DNA of 62,432 nucleotides from an uncultured Eubacteriales bacterium (lineage in GTDB: Bacteria; Bacillota; Clostridia; Oscillospirales; Acutalibacteraceae): positions 1 to 62,432 of the forward strand of contig OMUY01000091.1 in assembly GCA_900314355.1 (NCBI GenBank). Reading direction: 5' to 3'. Each line of letters opens with the position of its first letter. The stretch's first letter is position 1. The position numbers and the translations under genes were made by a program. A model generated the notes under the pieces. The model ran no database searches. It saw nothing but the letters and a program-made list of their open reading frames with translations, and was not told the DNA's origin. This document shows positions 25,389-34,724 of this stretch, piece after piece.

Positions 25389-26771
25389 ATGGATTATTAT
25401 CTCGCGATAGATATAGGCGCGTCGTCGGGCAGACACATTCTTGTAAGCGTTGACGGCGGCAGACTTAAAACAGAGGAAATCTACCGTTTTAAAAACGGTA
25501 TGGAGGAGGAAAACGGCCACCTCGTATGGGATGCGGACAAACTTTTTTCAAATGTAATTACGGGTATAAAAAAATGCCGTGAATCAGGAAAAATTCCTAA
25601 GTCGGTATCAATAGACACATGGGGAGTGGATTACGTCCTTCTCGATGAGAATTTAAATACGATAAAGCCTGTTTTCGCTTACCGCGATTACTGCAACTCG
25701 AAATACAGAAAAATTACCGAAAAAAAGATTGACGCGAAAAGGCTGTACGAAATAAGCGGAATACAGATGCTTGACTTTAATACGGTATATATGTGTTCAA
25801 AAGAGCAGGACTTGGGCAGACTTTCAAAAGCTTATAAACTGTTGATGATGCCTCAGTACCTGAGTTTCAAACTTACGGGGAAAATATACAACGAGTATAC
25901 GGAATCAACGACGTCGGGAATGGTTGACGCCGAAAAATTCAACTGGAGTGATGAAATACTTGAAAAAACCGGAGTCGATAAAAATCTTCCGGCTGAAATA
26001 GTCATGCCTCCGTATTATGCCGGTAATTTTTCGGACGGCGTTAAGAAGGCGGTCGGTTTTGACGCTGAGGTAATTCTGCCCGCATCGCACGACACGGCGT
26101 CGGCGGTAGCCGCATGCCCTCTTGATGAAAAAACATGTTATATATCCTCGGGCACATGGTCTCTTATCGGAATCGAATCAAAAACTCCGTTTTTAACGGA
26201 GGAAGCGAGAAAGAAAAATTTTACAAACGAGGGCGGTCTTGAAAAAAGATTCCGCTTTCTGAAAAATATCATGGGAATGTGGATATTCCAAAACATAAAA
26301 AAACAGATGCCCGAAAATACGACATACGATTCCATGATGGAGGAGGCCGAAAAAAGCCGTTATGAAAAAACATTTAATCCGAACTCCGAACAGCTGAACG
26401 CGCCTGAAAATATGGCGGACGCGATAAGGTCTCTTCTCGGTGAAGAAAATCTTGATATTTCGGACGTATTGAAATCTGCATATCTTTCGCTCGCTTATTC
26501 TTATAAGGAATCTATCGAAAACATAGAAAAGATAACCGGCAGAAAAATAGAAAAAATATTTATAATCGGCGGCGGAAGCAAGGATAAATACCTGAACAGA
26601 CTGACGGGCGACGTGACCGGAAGGAAGGTAATAACCGGACTTTCCGAGGCCACGGCTCTCGGCAACGCTCTGGCGCAGATAATGTACGACAAAGGCGCAT
26701 CGCTTGACGAGGCAAGAGAGATTATTAAAAATTCGTTTGATTTTAAATCATATCAGTCTGAAGATTCATAA
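25389..26771 (+). CDS. rhaB: Rhamnulokinase
   Basis: A FGGY-family sugar kinase of 460 residues that phosphorylates L-rhamnulose. Seen: the first phosphate loop A-I-D-I-G-A-S-S-G-R-H, then V-S-I-D-T-W-G-V-D-Y, the R-D-Y loop, S-H-D-T-A-S-A-V, the second-domain I-S-S-G-T-W-S-L, and the adenosine loop I-I-G-G-G-S-K-D-K-Y-L-N. This set is typical of RhaB rather than glycerol or xylulose kinase. It is followed by rhaA after a 160-base gap with no gene. Cytoplasmic. Confidence 0.93.
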   Translation: MDYYLAIDIGASSGRHILVSVDGGRLKTEEIYRFKNGMEEENGHLVWDADKLFSNVITGIKKCRESGKIPKSVSIDTWGVDYVLLDENLNTIKPVFAYRDYCNSKYRKITEKKIDAKRLYEISGIQMLDFNTVYMCSKEQDLGRLSKAYKLLMMPQYLSFKLTGKIYNEYTESTTSGMVDAEKFNWSDEILEKTGVDKNLPAEIVMPPYYAGNFSDGVKKAVGFDAEVILPASHDTASAVAACPLDEKTCYISSGTWSLIGIESKTPFLTEEARKKNFTNEGGLEKRFRFLKNIMGMWIFQNIKKQMPENTTYDSMMEEAEKSRYEKTFNPNSEQLNAPENMADAIRSLLGEENLDISDVLKSAYLSLAYSYKESIENIEKITGRKIEKIFIIGGGSKDKYLNRLTGDVTGRKVITGLSEATALGNALAQIMYDKGASLDEAREIIKNSFDFKSYQSEDS

Positions 26772-26931
26772 TTGAAAAATTCGGGCGAAGCAGGCTTAAA
26801 AAAGATTTTTCCGTCTGCCGGGTACAGACCGAAATATCGGATTTTAATTGAGCCGCCATGGTCTAATAAGCCCATTAATATTTATTTTAAGGGGTACACG
26901 GATTGACAATTTAAAAAAAAGAGGAAAAAAT

Positions 26932-28164
26932 ATGAGTTACGATGAAGCCAAAAAAAAATATTCATCCGTAGGAGTAGATACGGAAAAGGCGATAGAGACG
27001 CTTAAGAACGTTACTGTATCGATTCACTGCTGGCAGGGAGACGACGTCACCGGATTCGACCAAAGGCAGTCTTTGTCCGGAGGAATACAGACAACCGGAA
27101 ATTACCCCGGCAAAGCGAGGACTCCGGAGGAGCTTATGCGTGATATAGACGAATCATTTTCGCTGATTCCCGGAAAGAAAAAACTCAATCTTCACGCAAG
27201 CTACGCCATATTTGATTCAGACCCCGTCGGCCGGGATAAGATACGACCGGAACATTTCAAAAAATGGGTTGATTTTGCAAATGAAAGGGGTATAGGACTT
27301 GATTTCAATCCTACATTTTTCTCTCATCCGATGGTCAAAGATAATCTTACTCTCACGTCTCCGGATGAAAACGTCAGAAAATACTGGGTAGAACACGGAA
27401 AAAGGTGTGTTGAGATAAGCGAGTATTTCGCCGAAATGACAGGACAGCCGTGTCTTATGAATATTTGGATTCCCGACGGATACAAGGACATTCCCGGTGA
27501 CAGGCTTGGACCAAGAAAAAGATTTATGGAAAGCCTTGATGAAATTCTTTCGGTTCCTTACGACAAAAACAAGGTTTTCATAACGCTTGAATCAAAAGTT
27601 TTCGGCATAGGGCTTGAAAGCTATACGGCAGGTTCGGCGGAATTTTGTCTTCTATATTCGGCGACAAGGCATATTACTCCGCTTATGGACAACGGACATT
27701 ATCATCCCACCGAAAAAGTGTCGGACAAAATATCATCGCTTCTTATTTTCAGCGACAGACTTGCTCTTCACATAACGCGCCCCGTCAGATGGGACTCTGA
27801 CCACGTAGTGATTTTTGACGACGAAACAAGGGAGATAGCGAAGGAAATAGTAAGGTGCGGAGCGCTTGACAAAGTGTTCATAGCAACAGATTATTTTGAC
27901 GCGTCCATAAACAGAACGGCGGCGTGGGTAATAGGCGTCAGAAGCGTGAGAGAGGCTCTTCTTTTCGCACTTCTGCAGCCGGAAAAACAGCTAAAAAAAC
28001 TTCAGGACGAATCCGATTTCACTCATCTCCTCGCGCTGCACGAGGAAATGAAAATAATGCCGTTTTCGGACGTGTGGGAAGAATATCTCAGAAGGGAAAA
28101 CGTACCTTTGAATTTTATGGACGCAATAGATAAATACGAAAAAGACGTGCTTTCAAAACGATAA
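26932..28164 (+). CDS. rhaA: L-rhamnose isomerase
   Basis: A 410-residue metal-dependent TIM-barrel isomerase that interconverts L-rhamnose and L-rhamnulose. The N-terminal S-I-H-C-W-Q-G-D-D-V-T-G-F-D and the metal-site segments L-N-L-H-A-S-Y-A, K-V-F-I-T-L-E-S-K and M-D-N-G-H-Y-H-P-T-E are the RhaA signatures. The start is set at 26932 because AAAGAGGA lies just upstream; the earlier in-frame start at 26848 has no ribosome site and adds a basic extension unlike the family. It pairs with rhaB upstream. Confidence 0.94.
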   Translation: MSYDEAKKKYSSVGVDTEKAIETLKNVTVSIHCWQGDDVTGFDQRQSLSGGIQTTGNYPGKARTPEELMRDIDESFSLIPGKKKLNLHASYAIFDSDPVGRDKIRPEHFKKWVDFANERGIGLDFNPTFFSHPMVKDNLTLTSPDENVRKYWVEHGKRCVEISEYFAEMTGQPCLMNIWIPDGYKDIPGDRLGPRKRFMESLDEILSVPYDKNKVFITLESKVFGIGLESYTAGSAEFCLLYSATRHITPLMDNGHYHPTEKVSDKISSLLIFSDRLALHITRPVRWDSDHVVIFDDETREIAKEIVRCGALDKVFIATDYFDASINRTAAWVIGVRSVREALLFALLQPEKQLKKLQDESDFTHLLALHEEMKIMPFSDVWEEYLRRENVPLNFMDAIDKYEKDVLSKR

Positions 28165-28212
28165 GGCAAGGTATTATTTACGTTTGGTTTAATAATATCA
28201 GGCAAATAATAA

Positions 28213-28241
28213 TTGCCAACAGACAATTCAAATGATATAAT
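28213..28241 (+). promoter_or_regulatory. Promoter of uxaC
   Basis: TTGCCA at 28213-28218 and TATAAT at 28236-28241 are 17 bases apart. The earlier in-frame start of the uxaC frame coincides with the -35 box, so translation must begin at 28282. Confidence 0.75.
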
Positions 28242-28281
28242 AAATTCTGAAAAAAACAGTTTTTTAGGCAGGGTAATTTCA

Positions 28282-29682
28282 ATGAAAAAATTTATGGATA
28301 AAGATTTTCTTTTAAGCACCGACACGTCAAAAAAGCTTTTCGGCTTCTGCAAAGACGAGCCTATTTTCGACTGGCACTGCCATCTTTCGCCGAAAGAAAT
28401 ATACGAAAATAAAAAACCGCAGGACATCACGGAGCTCTGGCTCGGCGGCGACCATTACAAATGGAGAGCTATGAGATCATGCGGAATTGACGAAAAATAC
28501 ATCACTGGCGATGCGTCGAATTATGAGAAATTCAAAAAGTACGCCTATGTAATGGAAAAATGTTTAGGCAATCCGCTATACCACTGGACTCATCTCGAGC
28601 TTCAGAGATATTTCGGGATTTACACTCCTCTTTCAACAAAAACGGCTGATGAAATTTGGGAAAAAGCAAATGCGGAAATCGCAAACGGCGGATTTGAGCC
28701 GAGAGCTCTCATAGAAAAATCAAACGTAGTGGCTGTCTGCACTACGGACGATCCGGCGGACAGTCTTGAATATCACAAACTTATAGCGGAAGATAAATCA
28801 TTCGGCACTAAAGTATATCCGGCGTTCAGACCCGACAAGGCTTTAAATATCACGGCAGACACTTATGTCCCTTGGGTGAAGAAATTGTCAGATGCGTCCG
28901 GTATCAAGGTCACTGATTTCGATTCGCTTAAAGAAGCTCTTTCTCAGAGAATATCGTTTTTCAAGTCTATGGGAACGAGGGCTACAGACTGTTCATTGAC
29001 TCAGGTAAAATATGTTGAAATGCCCGAAGATAAATTGAATTTAACAGTCAAAAAAGTTCTCGCCGGAGAAAAAGCGGACGACGCCGAGGCTGCCGGCTAC
29101 ACTACGGCTCTGTTTAAATTCTTGGGTGAAAAATATTATGAAAACGATTTCGTAATGGAGGTTCATCTCGGAGCCGTCAGAAACAACAATTCAAAGATGT
29201 TTGAAAAACTCGGTCCTGACACAGGTTTCGATTCGATTGGCGATTCCATAAGCGCTTTGGATCTTTCGAAGCTTCTCAACAGTTTGTGCGCGGAAGGAAA
29301 ACTGCCAAAGACTATTCTTTTCAACATTAACCCGGCAGACAATTATATTTTCGGCTCTATGCTCGGCAATTTCCAGGATTCCGACGCGTTTTCCAAAATT
29401 CAGCTCGGCTCCGGATGGTGGTTTAACGACAACATCGACGGAATGAGAGCTCAGCTTTCAGCTCTTTCAAATCTCGGAGTTTTGGGAGGATTCGTGGGAA
29501 TGGTTACCGATTCGAGATCATTCCTCTCTTATCCGAGACATGAATATTTCAGAAGGATACTCTGCGATTTCATCGGCGAAAAAGTCGAAAACGGAGAATA
29601 CCCTTACGACGAGAATGTTTTATCGGAAATGGTAAAAGATATCTCGTTCGGAAACGCCGAAAAATATTTCAATCTGAAATAA
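28282..29682 (+). CDS. uxaC: Uronate isomerase
   Basis: A 466-residue amidohydrolase-fold enzyme that converts glucuronate to fructuronate and galacturonate to tagaturonate. Seen: I-F-D-W-H-C-H-L-S-P near the start (metal His pair), C-T-T-D-D-P-A-D, M-E-V-H-L-G-A-V-R-N-N-N and M-V-T-D-S-R-S-F-L-S-Y-P-R-H-E-Y-F-R near the end, all UxaC signatures. Together with rhaAB it points to breakdown of pectic material such as rhamnogalacturonan. It has its own promoter, and GGCAGGG serves as ribosome site. Confidence 0.95.
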   Translation: MKKFMDKDFLLSTDTSKKLFGFCKDEPIFDWHCHLSPKEIYENKKPQDITELWLGGDHYKWRAMRSCGIDEKYITGDASNYEKFKKYAYVMEKCLGNPLYHWTHLELQRYFGIYTPLSTKTADEIWEKANAEIANGGFEPRALIEKSNVVAVCTTDDPADSLEYHKLIAEDKSFGTKVYPAFRPDKALNITADTYVPWVKKLSDASGIKVTDFDSLKEALSQRISFFKSMGTRATDCSLTQVKYVEMPEDKLNLTVKKVLAGEKADDAEAAGYTTALFKFLGEKYYENDFVMEVHLGAVRNNNSKMFEKLGPDTGFDSIGDSISALDLSKLLNSLCAEGKLPKTILFNINPADNYIFGSMLGNFQDSDAFSKIQLGSGWWFNDNIDGMRAQLSALSNLGVLGGFVGMVTDSRSFLSYPRHEYFRRILCDFIGEKVENGEYPYDENVLSEMVKDISFGNAEKYFNLK

Positions 29683-29708
29683 AAAATTACCGGAGGTGCG
29701 GTCGATAA

Positions 29709-30263
29709 ATGGGCGAGTTTACATGGGATATAAGCCACAAACCTAAGGATAATATTGCGCATTCGGTCGGGGAAATAAACCCTGCGGCGGGAAAACTGAC
29801 GCTTGATATGAAAAATTTCGCCGAGGCGGGAAATTCCCTCGCCAAAATATACGCGAGGCTTGATTATCTTGAACCTGATAAAAATCATGATTTCAAAATT
29901 GTCACAGCCGCTTCGGTATTAAGGGATACTTATGGCAGAATAGATATTCTCGTCTGTTCGTCCGGCGACAAGAAGCTTTTCGCGGATTGCGCCGACGTAA
30001 TTTCAAAATTCAATAAAAAAATGTACGGAACCGGTCTAAAAACTTATATCGGCTATCCGGAAAGCGAACCGGCGCCAAAGATAAATGCCGACGAGGTTAT
30101 AGGCGTTTCGGAAAATCAGGCGAATCAGGCGAGAGAAGCGGCGAAGGAATTTGAAAATCTTGACGCCGGTTTTAAATCATCCGTAGCTCTTTTCACCGCG
30201 TCGGATGTTTCCGCCCGCCCCGAAAATATTAACCTCAATACCGTAGTGATTCTGACCGATTGA
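29709..30263 (+). CDS. Hypothetical protein between uxaC and recG
   Basis: A 184-residue protein that I do not recognise. No signal peptide or membrane segment. The first 60 residues are polar; residues 62-125 look like an alpha/beta unit (K-I-V-T-A-A-S-V-L-R-D-T-Y-G-R-I-D-I-L-V). The C-terminal part has a V-S-E-N-Q-A-N-Q-A-R-E-A-A-K helix. It has a good GGAGGTG ribosome site and ends 16 bases before recG, so it is likely co-transcribed with it. Codon use matches the neighbours, so it is a real resident gene. Function unknown. Confidence 0.7.
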   Translation: MGEFTWDISHKPKDNIAHSVGEINPAAGKLTLDMKNFAEAGNSLAKIYARLDYLEPDKNHDFKIVTAASVLRDTYGRIDILVCSSGDKKLFADCADVISKFNKKMYGTGLKTYIGYPESEPAPKINADEVIGVSENQANQAREAAKEFENLDAGFKSSVALFTASDVSARPENINLNTVVILTD

Positions 30264-30279
30264 AAAAGAATTCGCGACT

Positions 30280-32343
30280 ATGAATTTTGATACGGATATT
30301 AAATTTGTAAAAGGAGTCGGCGACGTCATGAAAACCCGTTTTGAAAAAATCGGGGTGACGGACGTCGGCTCTCTTTTATATTATTTCCCTGTCAGGTATG
30401 ACGACTGGAGCGATGTGAAAAAAATCAGCGACTGCGAGCTTGATGAAATATCCGTCATCAAAGCTAAGGTCATAACTCCGCTTCAAAAAATAGGGTCTAA
30501 ATCACCGGCGGAAATTTACAAAACTCTGCTTTCCGACGGCTCTGATGTCATAGAGGCCGTTTTTTTTAATAATAAATATATAACAAACGAGTTGAAAACA
30601 GGCGAGACGTATTTTTTCCGCGGCAAATTAAGACAAAACGAATATAACGGCGCTGTTGAGATTTTAAGTCCTCGGTTTTCAAGCGAAAACGAAAATCCCA
30701 TAAAGCCCGTGTATCATATGACCGCAGGTCTAACCGGCAGGAAAATTTCAAAAACCGTCAACTTCGCTCTCGAGTCTATGAAGGGAAATATTAAAGAAAC
30801 TTTACCTTCATACGAGATTGAAAAGTTCAGACTTGAGGGGCTTGAAAATTCGATAACGTCCATGCATTTCCCTCAAAATTTCGATTCTCTTTTTTCCGCG
30901 AGAAGACGTCTCGTATTTGAGGAGCTGTTGACTCTGCAGCTCGGACTTCTTCTTATAAGGTCAAGAACGTCCACTGATACGGATAAAGTTATCAAAAAAG
31001 ATTATTCCGCCGAATTTGAGAGAAAGCTGCCGTTTGAATTTACCGGAGCGCAGAAAAAAGCTGTCTTTGAATGCGTAAAAGACATGATGTCCGGGCGCGC
31101 GATGAACAGGCTCGTTCAGGGCGATGTCGGGTCGGGAAAAACCGCTGTAGCCGCATCTGTAATTTACACATGCGTTAAAAACGGATTCCGAGCCGCTTTG
31201 ATGGCACCTACCGAAATACTCGCAAATCAGCACGCCGACACATTAAAAAAATTTTTCGGCTCTGATTTGAATATCGCTTTGTTGACGGGTTCTTTGACAA
31301 AATCAAAGAAAAACGAGCTTTTAAAACATCTGAAATCGGGGGAAATCGATCTGCTTGTCGGCACGCACGCTCTTATTTCGGAAGATGTGGAGTTTAACAA
31401 TTTAGGTCTCGTAATAACCGATGAACAGCACAGATTCGGTGTGGAGCAGAGGACAAGACTTCAGATGAAGGGCGACAGACCTCATGTGCTTGTAATGTCG
31501 GCTACCCCTATTCCGAGAACGCTTGGTCTTATCATCTACGGAGACCTCGATGTATCGTTAATAAACGAACTGCCTTCAGGCAGAAAGCCCGTAAAGACTT
31601 ATGTCGTAAACTCTTCTTACCACAAAAGGATATACCAATATATAAAAAAATTTCTCGATTCCGGAAAACAGGCATATATAGTCTGCTCTAAAGTCGCCGA
31701 CAAGGACGAGGACTGCGAAACTGAAAACGAAGAAAATAATGTAATTTCCGCTGAAGAATATTTCAAGACTCTTTCAGAGGGAGAATTTAAAAATTACAGA
31801 CTCGGATTAATCCATGGCAAAATGAAGCAGAAGGAAAAAGACGCCGTAATGGCGGATTTCGCGTCAGGTAAAATAAATATGCTCGTAGCGACTACCGTTA
31901 TCGAGGTTGGCGTAGACGTGCCGAACGCTTGTGTTATGGTTATAGAAAACGCCGAAAGATTCGGACTTTCTTCTCTTCATCAGCTCAGAGGCAGAATAGG
32001 AAGGGGGCAAAGCGAGTCGGTCTGTATTCTTATTTCAGATTCAAATTCGGAGGAGACAAAGGAAAGGCTTGACATACTCCGCAAAACTTCGGACGGTTTT
32101 AAAATAGCCGAAGAGGATCTTAAAATGAGAGGCCCCGGAGATTTTCTCGGTTCAAGACAGCACGGACTTCCGGAACTTAAACTTGCCAATCTCGTCTCAG
32201 ACGCGTCAATTCTTAAAGCTGCCGCAGACGAGGCTAAAAACATTTTATCAAAAGACCCTTATCTTTCAAGTCCGGAAAATGCTCCGCTCAGCAAAAATAT
32301 CGAAAAGATGTTCCGAAATCCGGAGACGTCGGGAATAAATTGA
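30280..32343 (+). CDS. recG: ATP-dependent DNA helicase RecG
   Basis: A 687-residue monomeric SF2 helicase that remodels stalled forks and Holliday junctions. The N-terminal wedge/OB region (residues 1-~200) is followed by Walker A G-D-V-G-S-G-K-T, the D-E-Q-H box in I-T-D-E-Q-H-R-F-G-V-E-Q-R, S-A-T-P-I-P-R-T-L (motif III), and the C-terminal T-T-V-I-E-V-G-V-D-V-P and H-Q-L-R-G-R-I-G-R-G motifs. Complete. A terminator follows directly. Confidence 0.97.
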   Translation: MNFDTDIKFVKGVGDVMKTRFEKIGVTDVGSLLYYFPVRYDDWSDVKKISDCELDEISVIKAKVITPLQKIGSKSPAEIYKTLLSDGSDVIEAVFFNNKYITNELKTGETYFFRGKLRQNEYNGAVEILSPRFSSENENPIKPVYHMTAGLTGRKISKTVNFALESMKGNIKETLPSYEIEKFRLEGLENSITSMHFPQNFDSLFSARRRLVFEELLTLQLGLLLIRSRTSTDTDKVIKKDYSAEFERKLPFEFTGAQKKAVFECVKDMMSGRAMNRLVQGDVGSGKTAVAASVIYTCVKNGFRAALMAPTEILANQHADTLKKFFGSDLNIALLTGSLTKSKKNELLKHLKSGEIDLLVGTHALISEDVEFNNLGLVITDEQHRFGVEQRTRLQMKGDRPHVLVMSATPIPRTLGLIIYGDLDVSLINELPSGRKPVKTYVVNSSYHKRIYQYIKKFLDSGKQAYIVCSKVADKDEDCETENEENNVISAEEYFKTLSEGEFKNYRLGLIHGKMKQKEKDAVMADFASGKINMLVATTVIEVGVDVPNACVMVIENAERFGLSSLHQLRGRIGRGQSESVCILISDSNSEETKERLDILRKTSDGFKIAEEDLKMRGPGDFLGSRQHGLPELKLANLVSDASILKAAADEAKNILSKDPYLSSPENAPLSKNIEKMFRNPETSGIN

Positions 32344-32375
32344 AAAAGCCGGCGAAAATATCGGCCGGCTTTTTC
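32344..32375 (+). terminator. Rho-independent terminator after recG
   Basis: AAAAGCCGG and CCGGCTTTT form a 9-bp stem with extra pairing inside, and end in a T run. Confidence 0.9.
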
Positions 32376-32483
32376 TGTTATTGAGTAAAACACAAAAGTT
32401 ATAAATTCAATTCAATTTGTTAAAATAGGTGAATACCGTATAATGAAACGTTTTTACGGTCTTATATCAATTAGGCTTTGTTT

Positions 32484-33002
32484 TCATTCATATTTCAGAA
32501 AGTCGCTTTTATGCTCCTGTCTGTTTAAATCCACGCCCTTTGAAATCAGAATGTCGGATTTGAGAGCCGCAAGGTTTATGTTAGTATTCATTGCGGACGC
32601 TATCTGTTTGACGTCGTATCCGTAATTTACATATTCAAGAAATTCGTTGTCGTCAAGAGCTATTTCCGCCGCAAAAAGATTCGCCTCGTGCTCCATGTCG
32701 TTTTTTTCAAAACTGAAAAGACTGAATTCCTGAAAAACTTTCGCTTTGCCCTCGTTTTTACGGTGAAGTCTGTCATGTCCTATCTCGTGCAGAATGACAA
32801 TGTCCGACATCTTGTCGTCAAGATTGTCGTTGAGAAAAATAAATTTCTGCCTGTACACAACTTTATAAGCGCCTTTGAGCGTGTTGAAATGCTCCGGCAT
32901 TATTATAATTCCGAGTGATTCCGCTATTTGCCTCGGGTCTTTTGTGCCGGCTCTTTTCACGGTTTTATCCGCTTCTGAGATAATGTCTTTAATATTATTC
33001 AT
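32484..33002 (-). CDS. ImmA/IrrE family metallo-endopeptidase
   Basis: A 172-residue cytoplasmic zinc peptidase with the I-L-H-E-I-G-H-D (HExxH) site and the downstream E-H-E-A-N-L-F-A-A-E-I-A-L third-ligand region. The C-terminal V-K-Q-I-A-S-A-M-N-T-N-I segment is the usual short helix pair. Its partner is the XRE regulator gene at 33205, upstream on the same strand with a 200-base gap. It is likely to cleave that repressor or a related regulator. Codon use is like the host genes, unlike the island pair at 14431-15437. Confidence 0.88.
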   Translation of the reverse strand: MNNIKDIISEADKTVKRAGTKDPRQIAESLGIIIMPEHFNTLKGAYKVVYRQKFIFLNDNLDDKMSDIVILHEIGHDRLHRKNEGKAKVFQEFSLFSFEKNDMEHEANLFAAEIALDDNEFLEYVNYGYDVKQIASAMNTNINLAALKSDILISKGVDLNRQEHKSDFLKYE

Positions 33003-33053
33003 TACCTGAAAAATAAATCAATAATTTGAAATTTGGGAAAAATTTTTTTACAG

Positions 33054-33164
33054 ATGAACGCCGCCCGCTTTTTTAAAGCTTATCATGTCCGACCCACGCC
33101 GCAAGCCGGATGGCTTTATTTAAAAGAAGACGGCGAAACAGCAGTTGTAAAAATAAATAAATAA
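33054..33164 (+). CDS. Possible 36-residue small ORF
   Basis: An ATG-started frame of 36 codons lies antisense to the gap between the XRE and ImmA/IrrE genes. The peptide centres on A-Y-H-V-R-P-T-P-Q-A-G-W-L-Y-L-K-E-D-G-E, which loosely recalls DUF2188-type small proteins. Codon choice resembles neighbouring genes, but no ribosome site is seen, so it may be a fragment of an older gene. Confidence 0.25.
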   Translation: MNAARFFKAYHVRPTPQAGWLYLKEDGETAVVKINK

Positions 33165-33204
33165 AACTTTGTACGTTATAATCAAATGATGTACGGTTAT
33201 TTTT

Positions 33205-33621
33205 TTATTTTTTCTTCAGATATTTTTTCGGCGTGTATTTTTTGTTTTTTTCTTTAGCCACCCAATACGCGTCCTGAATAGCTCTCATCATGTTGTCGAG
33301 ATCGTCGTCTCCGAGATCTCCGCCGGCGAAAAGACCGGTCACCTCGTTAGTAATTCTCTGAGCCTGTTCGGCGCCCCTGTCGCCGTATTTTTCTCTCGCT
33401 TCGATCAGAAATTCCTCGTCGTCGGTCATAAGGTAATTTGCGCTGATTCCCAGCACGTCAGCTACCTTTTTGTACATATCCCTTGTCTTGGGAAATCTGC
33501 CGTTAGTCTCCCACCCGGCGACGGTTCTGAGCGAAACTCCTATTTTCTTTGCGAGTTCGGACTGTGTGAGACCCGCTTCTTTGCGTCCTTCTTTTAATTT
33601 CTGCGCAAAAGTCATTTTCAT
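33205..33621 (-). CDS. XRE-family transcriptional regulator
   Basis: A 138-residue protein. Residues 5-63 form an HTH_3 domain (A-G-L-T-Q-S-E-L-A-K-K-I-G-V-S-L-R-T-V-A-G-W-E), followed by an acidic region (G-G-D-L-G-D-D-D-L-D-N-M-M) and a basic tail (K-K-Y-T-P-K-K-Y-L-K-K-K). It is transcribed from a consensus promoter whose spacer and -10 overlap palindromes, which suggests autorepression. The partner ImmA/IrrE peptidase lies downstream. Confidence 0.9.
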   Translation of the reverse strand: MKMTFAQKLKEGRKEAGLTQSELAKKIGVSLRTVAGWETNGRFPKTRDMYKKVADVLGISANYLMTDDEEFLIEAREKYGDRGAEQAQRITNEVTGLFAGGDLGDDDLDNMMRAIQDAYWVAKEKNKKYTPKKYLKKK

Positions 33622-33663
33622 TCGCTCCGTTTTGCTGAATTTGTAAGTGTAATTTAATTACAA

Positions 33664-33697
33664 GCAATATTATTGCACATATGCAAGTATTTGTCAA
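33664..33697 (-). promoter_or_regulatory. Promoter of the XRE gene with overlapping operator palindromes
   Basis: On the minus strand, TTGACA (33697-33692) and AATAAT (33674-33669) are 17 bases apart. TTGCA-TATG-TGCAA (33686-33673) lies in the spacer and -10, and GCAAT-ATT-ATTGC (33676-33664) overlaps the -10. Both share the TTGC core and would block RNA polymerase if bound. Confidence 0.7.
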
Positions 33698-33734
33698 GCA
33701 AATAATGAAAAAAAATTACAGAATATTTAAATAT

Positions 33735-33753
33735 ATTGCAAATAACATGCAAT
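33735..33753. promoter_or_regulatory. Third TTGCA-type inverted repeat
   Basis: ATTGCA and TGCAAT arms lie seven bases apart, about 50 bases beyond the XRE promoter and 140 bases before the divergent lipoprotein gene. They match the two palindromes in the XRE promoter and may be a further operator. Confidence 0.4.
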
Positions 33754-33892
33754 GACAAAAAGACATAAAAATTTTTTAAACAAATATTAATATTATATTT
33801 TAATTTAAAGATTGTTGATGTATAATAAAGCTTAAAATAAAACAAAATCTCATTTAAGAAAAAACATTTTATCGCTCAAGGAGAGAAAACAT

Positions 33893-34687
33893 ATGAATTT
33901 CAAAAAAGCGGCGGCGATAATTTTGACCGCAGTCATTGTTATATTGTCGTTTGCTGGATGTTCCGCAAATAAAAATAACGAACAGTCTACCGAGTCGGTA
34001 TCGGAATCGGAATTATCGTCTGAAGAGGCGTCTAAAGTCGTGTTTGCGGAGTTCATCAGCGCGAAAAACGGAACCCCTGTCGAGGTTAAGGCTTTCGTTC
34101 AGGCGAAAACGGTGCTCGACGGCGGAAAAGGCGGAGAGATTTCCCTTTATGCGCAGTCCGTAGACGGCGCCTATTATATTGAAAATATGAAAGTAAGCGG
34201 GGACGAATACGAAAAGCTTACCGAAGGAAGGGAAATTGCCGTAAGAGGAATAAAAAGCGATTCTGACGGTTGGATAAAAATAAGCTCGCCGGAGCTTGTC
34301 TCAATAGGCGAAAAGATATATGTGGCAGATCCTGTCGCGATGACAAAAGGATATCAGACTGGGGATCTTTACAGCATGCTTAACGAAAAATTGTCTTTTA
34401 CAAATCTCACCGTGACGTCTTCCGAGGACGCCGATTCTAACGAAGTGCCGTTTATCTACAAAAGAGACGGAACGGGAGAAGAAGGCGACGATATATATTT
34501 CACCGCATCGGACGGCAAAAGCGAATGTATGTTTGTCGTATCTTCAAAATTTAATCCTTCTTATTCGGATCTTTACAAAACGTGTCAGAGTCTGAAAACC
34601 GGAGATATAATAAACGTCACAGGATTTATGGGTTGGTCGGACAATCTCGCCGAGGTCGACGTGATGAAAATAGAAAAATCGAAATAA
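33893..34687 (+). CDS. Putative lipoprotein
   Basis: A 264-residue exported lipoprotein. The signal sequence (residues 4-22) ends in the lipobox S-F-A-G-C with C23 as lipid anchor, followed by a Ser/Glu-rich linker. The mature part seems to hold two beta-barrel-like repeats (one in V-E-V-K-A-F-V-Q-A-K-T...V-R-G-I-K, another ending T-G-D-I-I-N-V-T-G-F-M-G), possibly OB folds; no named family. It is divergent from the XRE gene and followed 37 bases later by the CDF transporter. AAGGAGAG is the ribosome site. Confidence 0.7.
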   Translation: MNFKKAAAIILTAVIVILSFAGCSANKNNEQSTESVSESELSSEEASKVVFAEFISAKNGTPVEVKAFVQAKTVLDGGKGGEISLYAQSVDGAYYIENMKVSGDEYEKLTEGREIAVRGIKSDSDGWIKISSPELVSIGEKIYVADPVAMTKGYQTGDLYSMLNEKLSFTNLTVTSSEDADSNEVPFIYKRDGTGEEGDDIYFTASDGKSECMFVVSSKFNPSYSDLYKTCQSLKTGDIINVTGFMGWSDNLAEVDVMKIEKSK

Positions 34688-34724
34688 GATAATTTTTATT
34701 AATTTTTTGTGGTGTATGTAAAAA

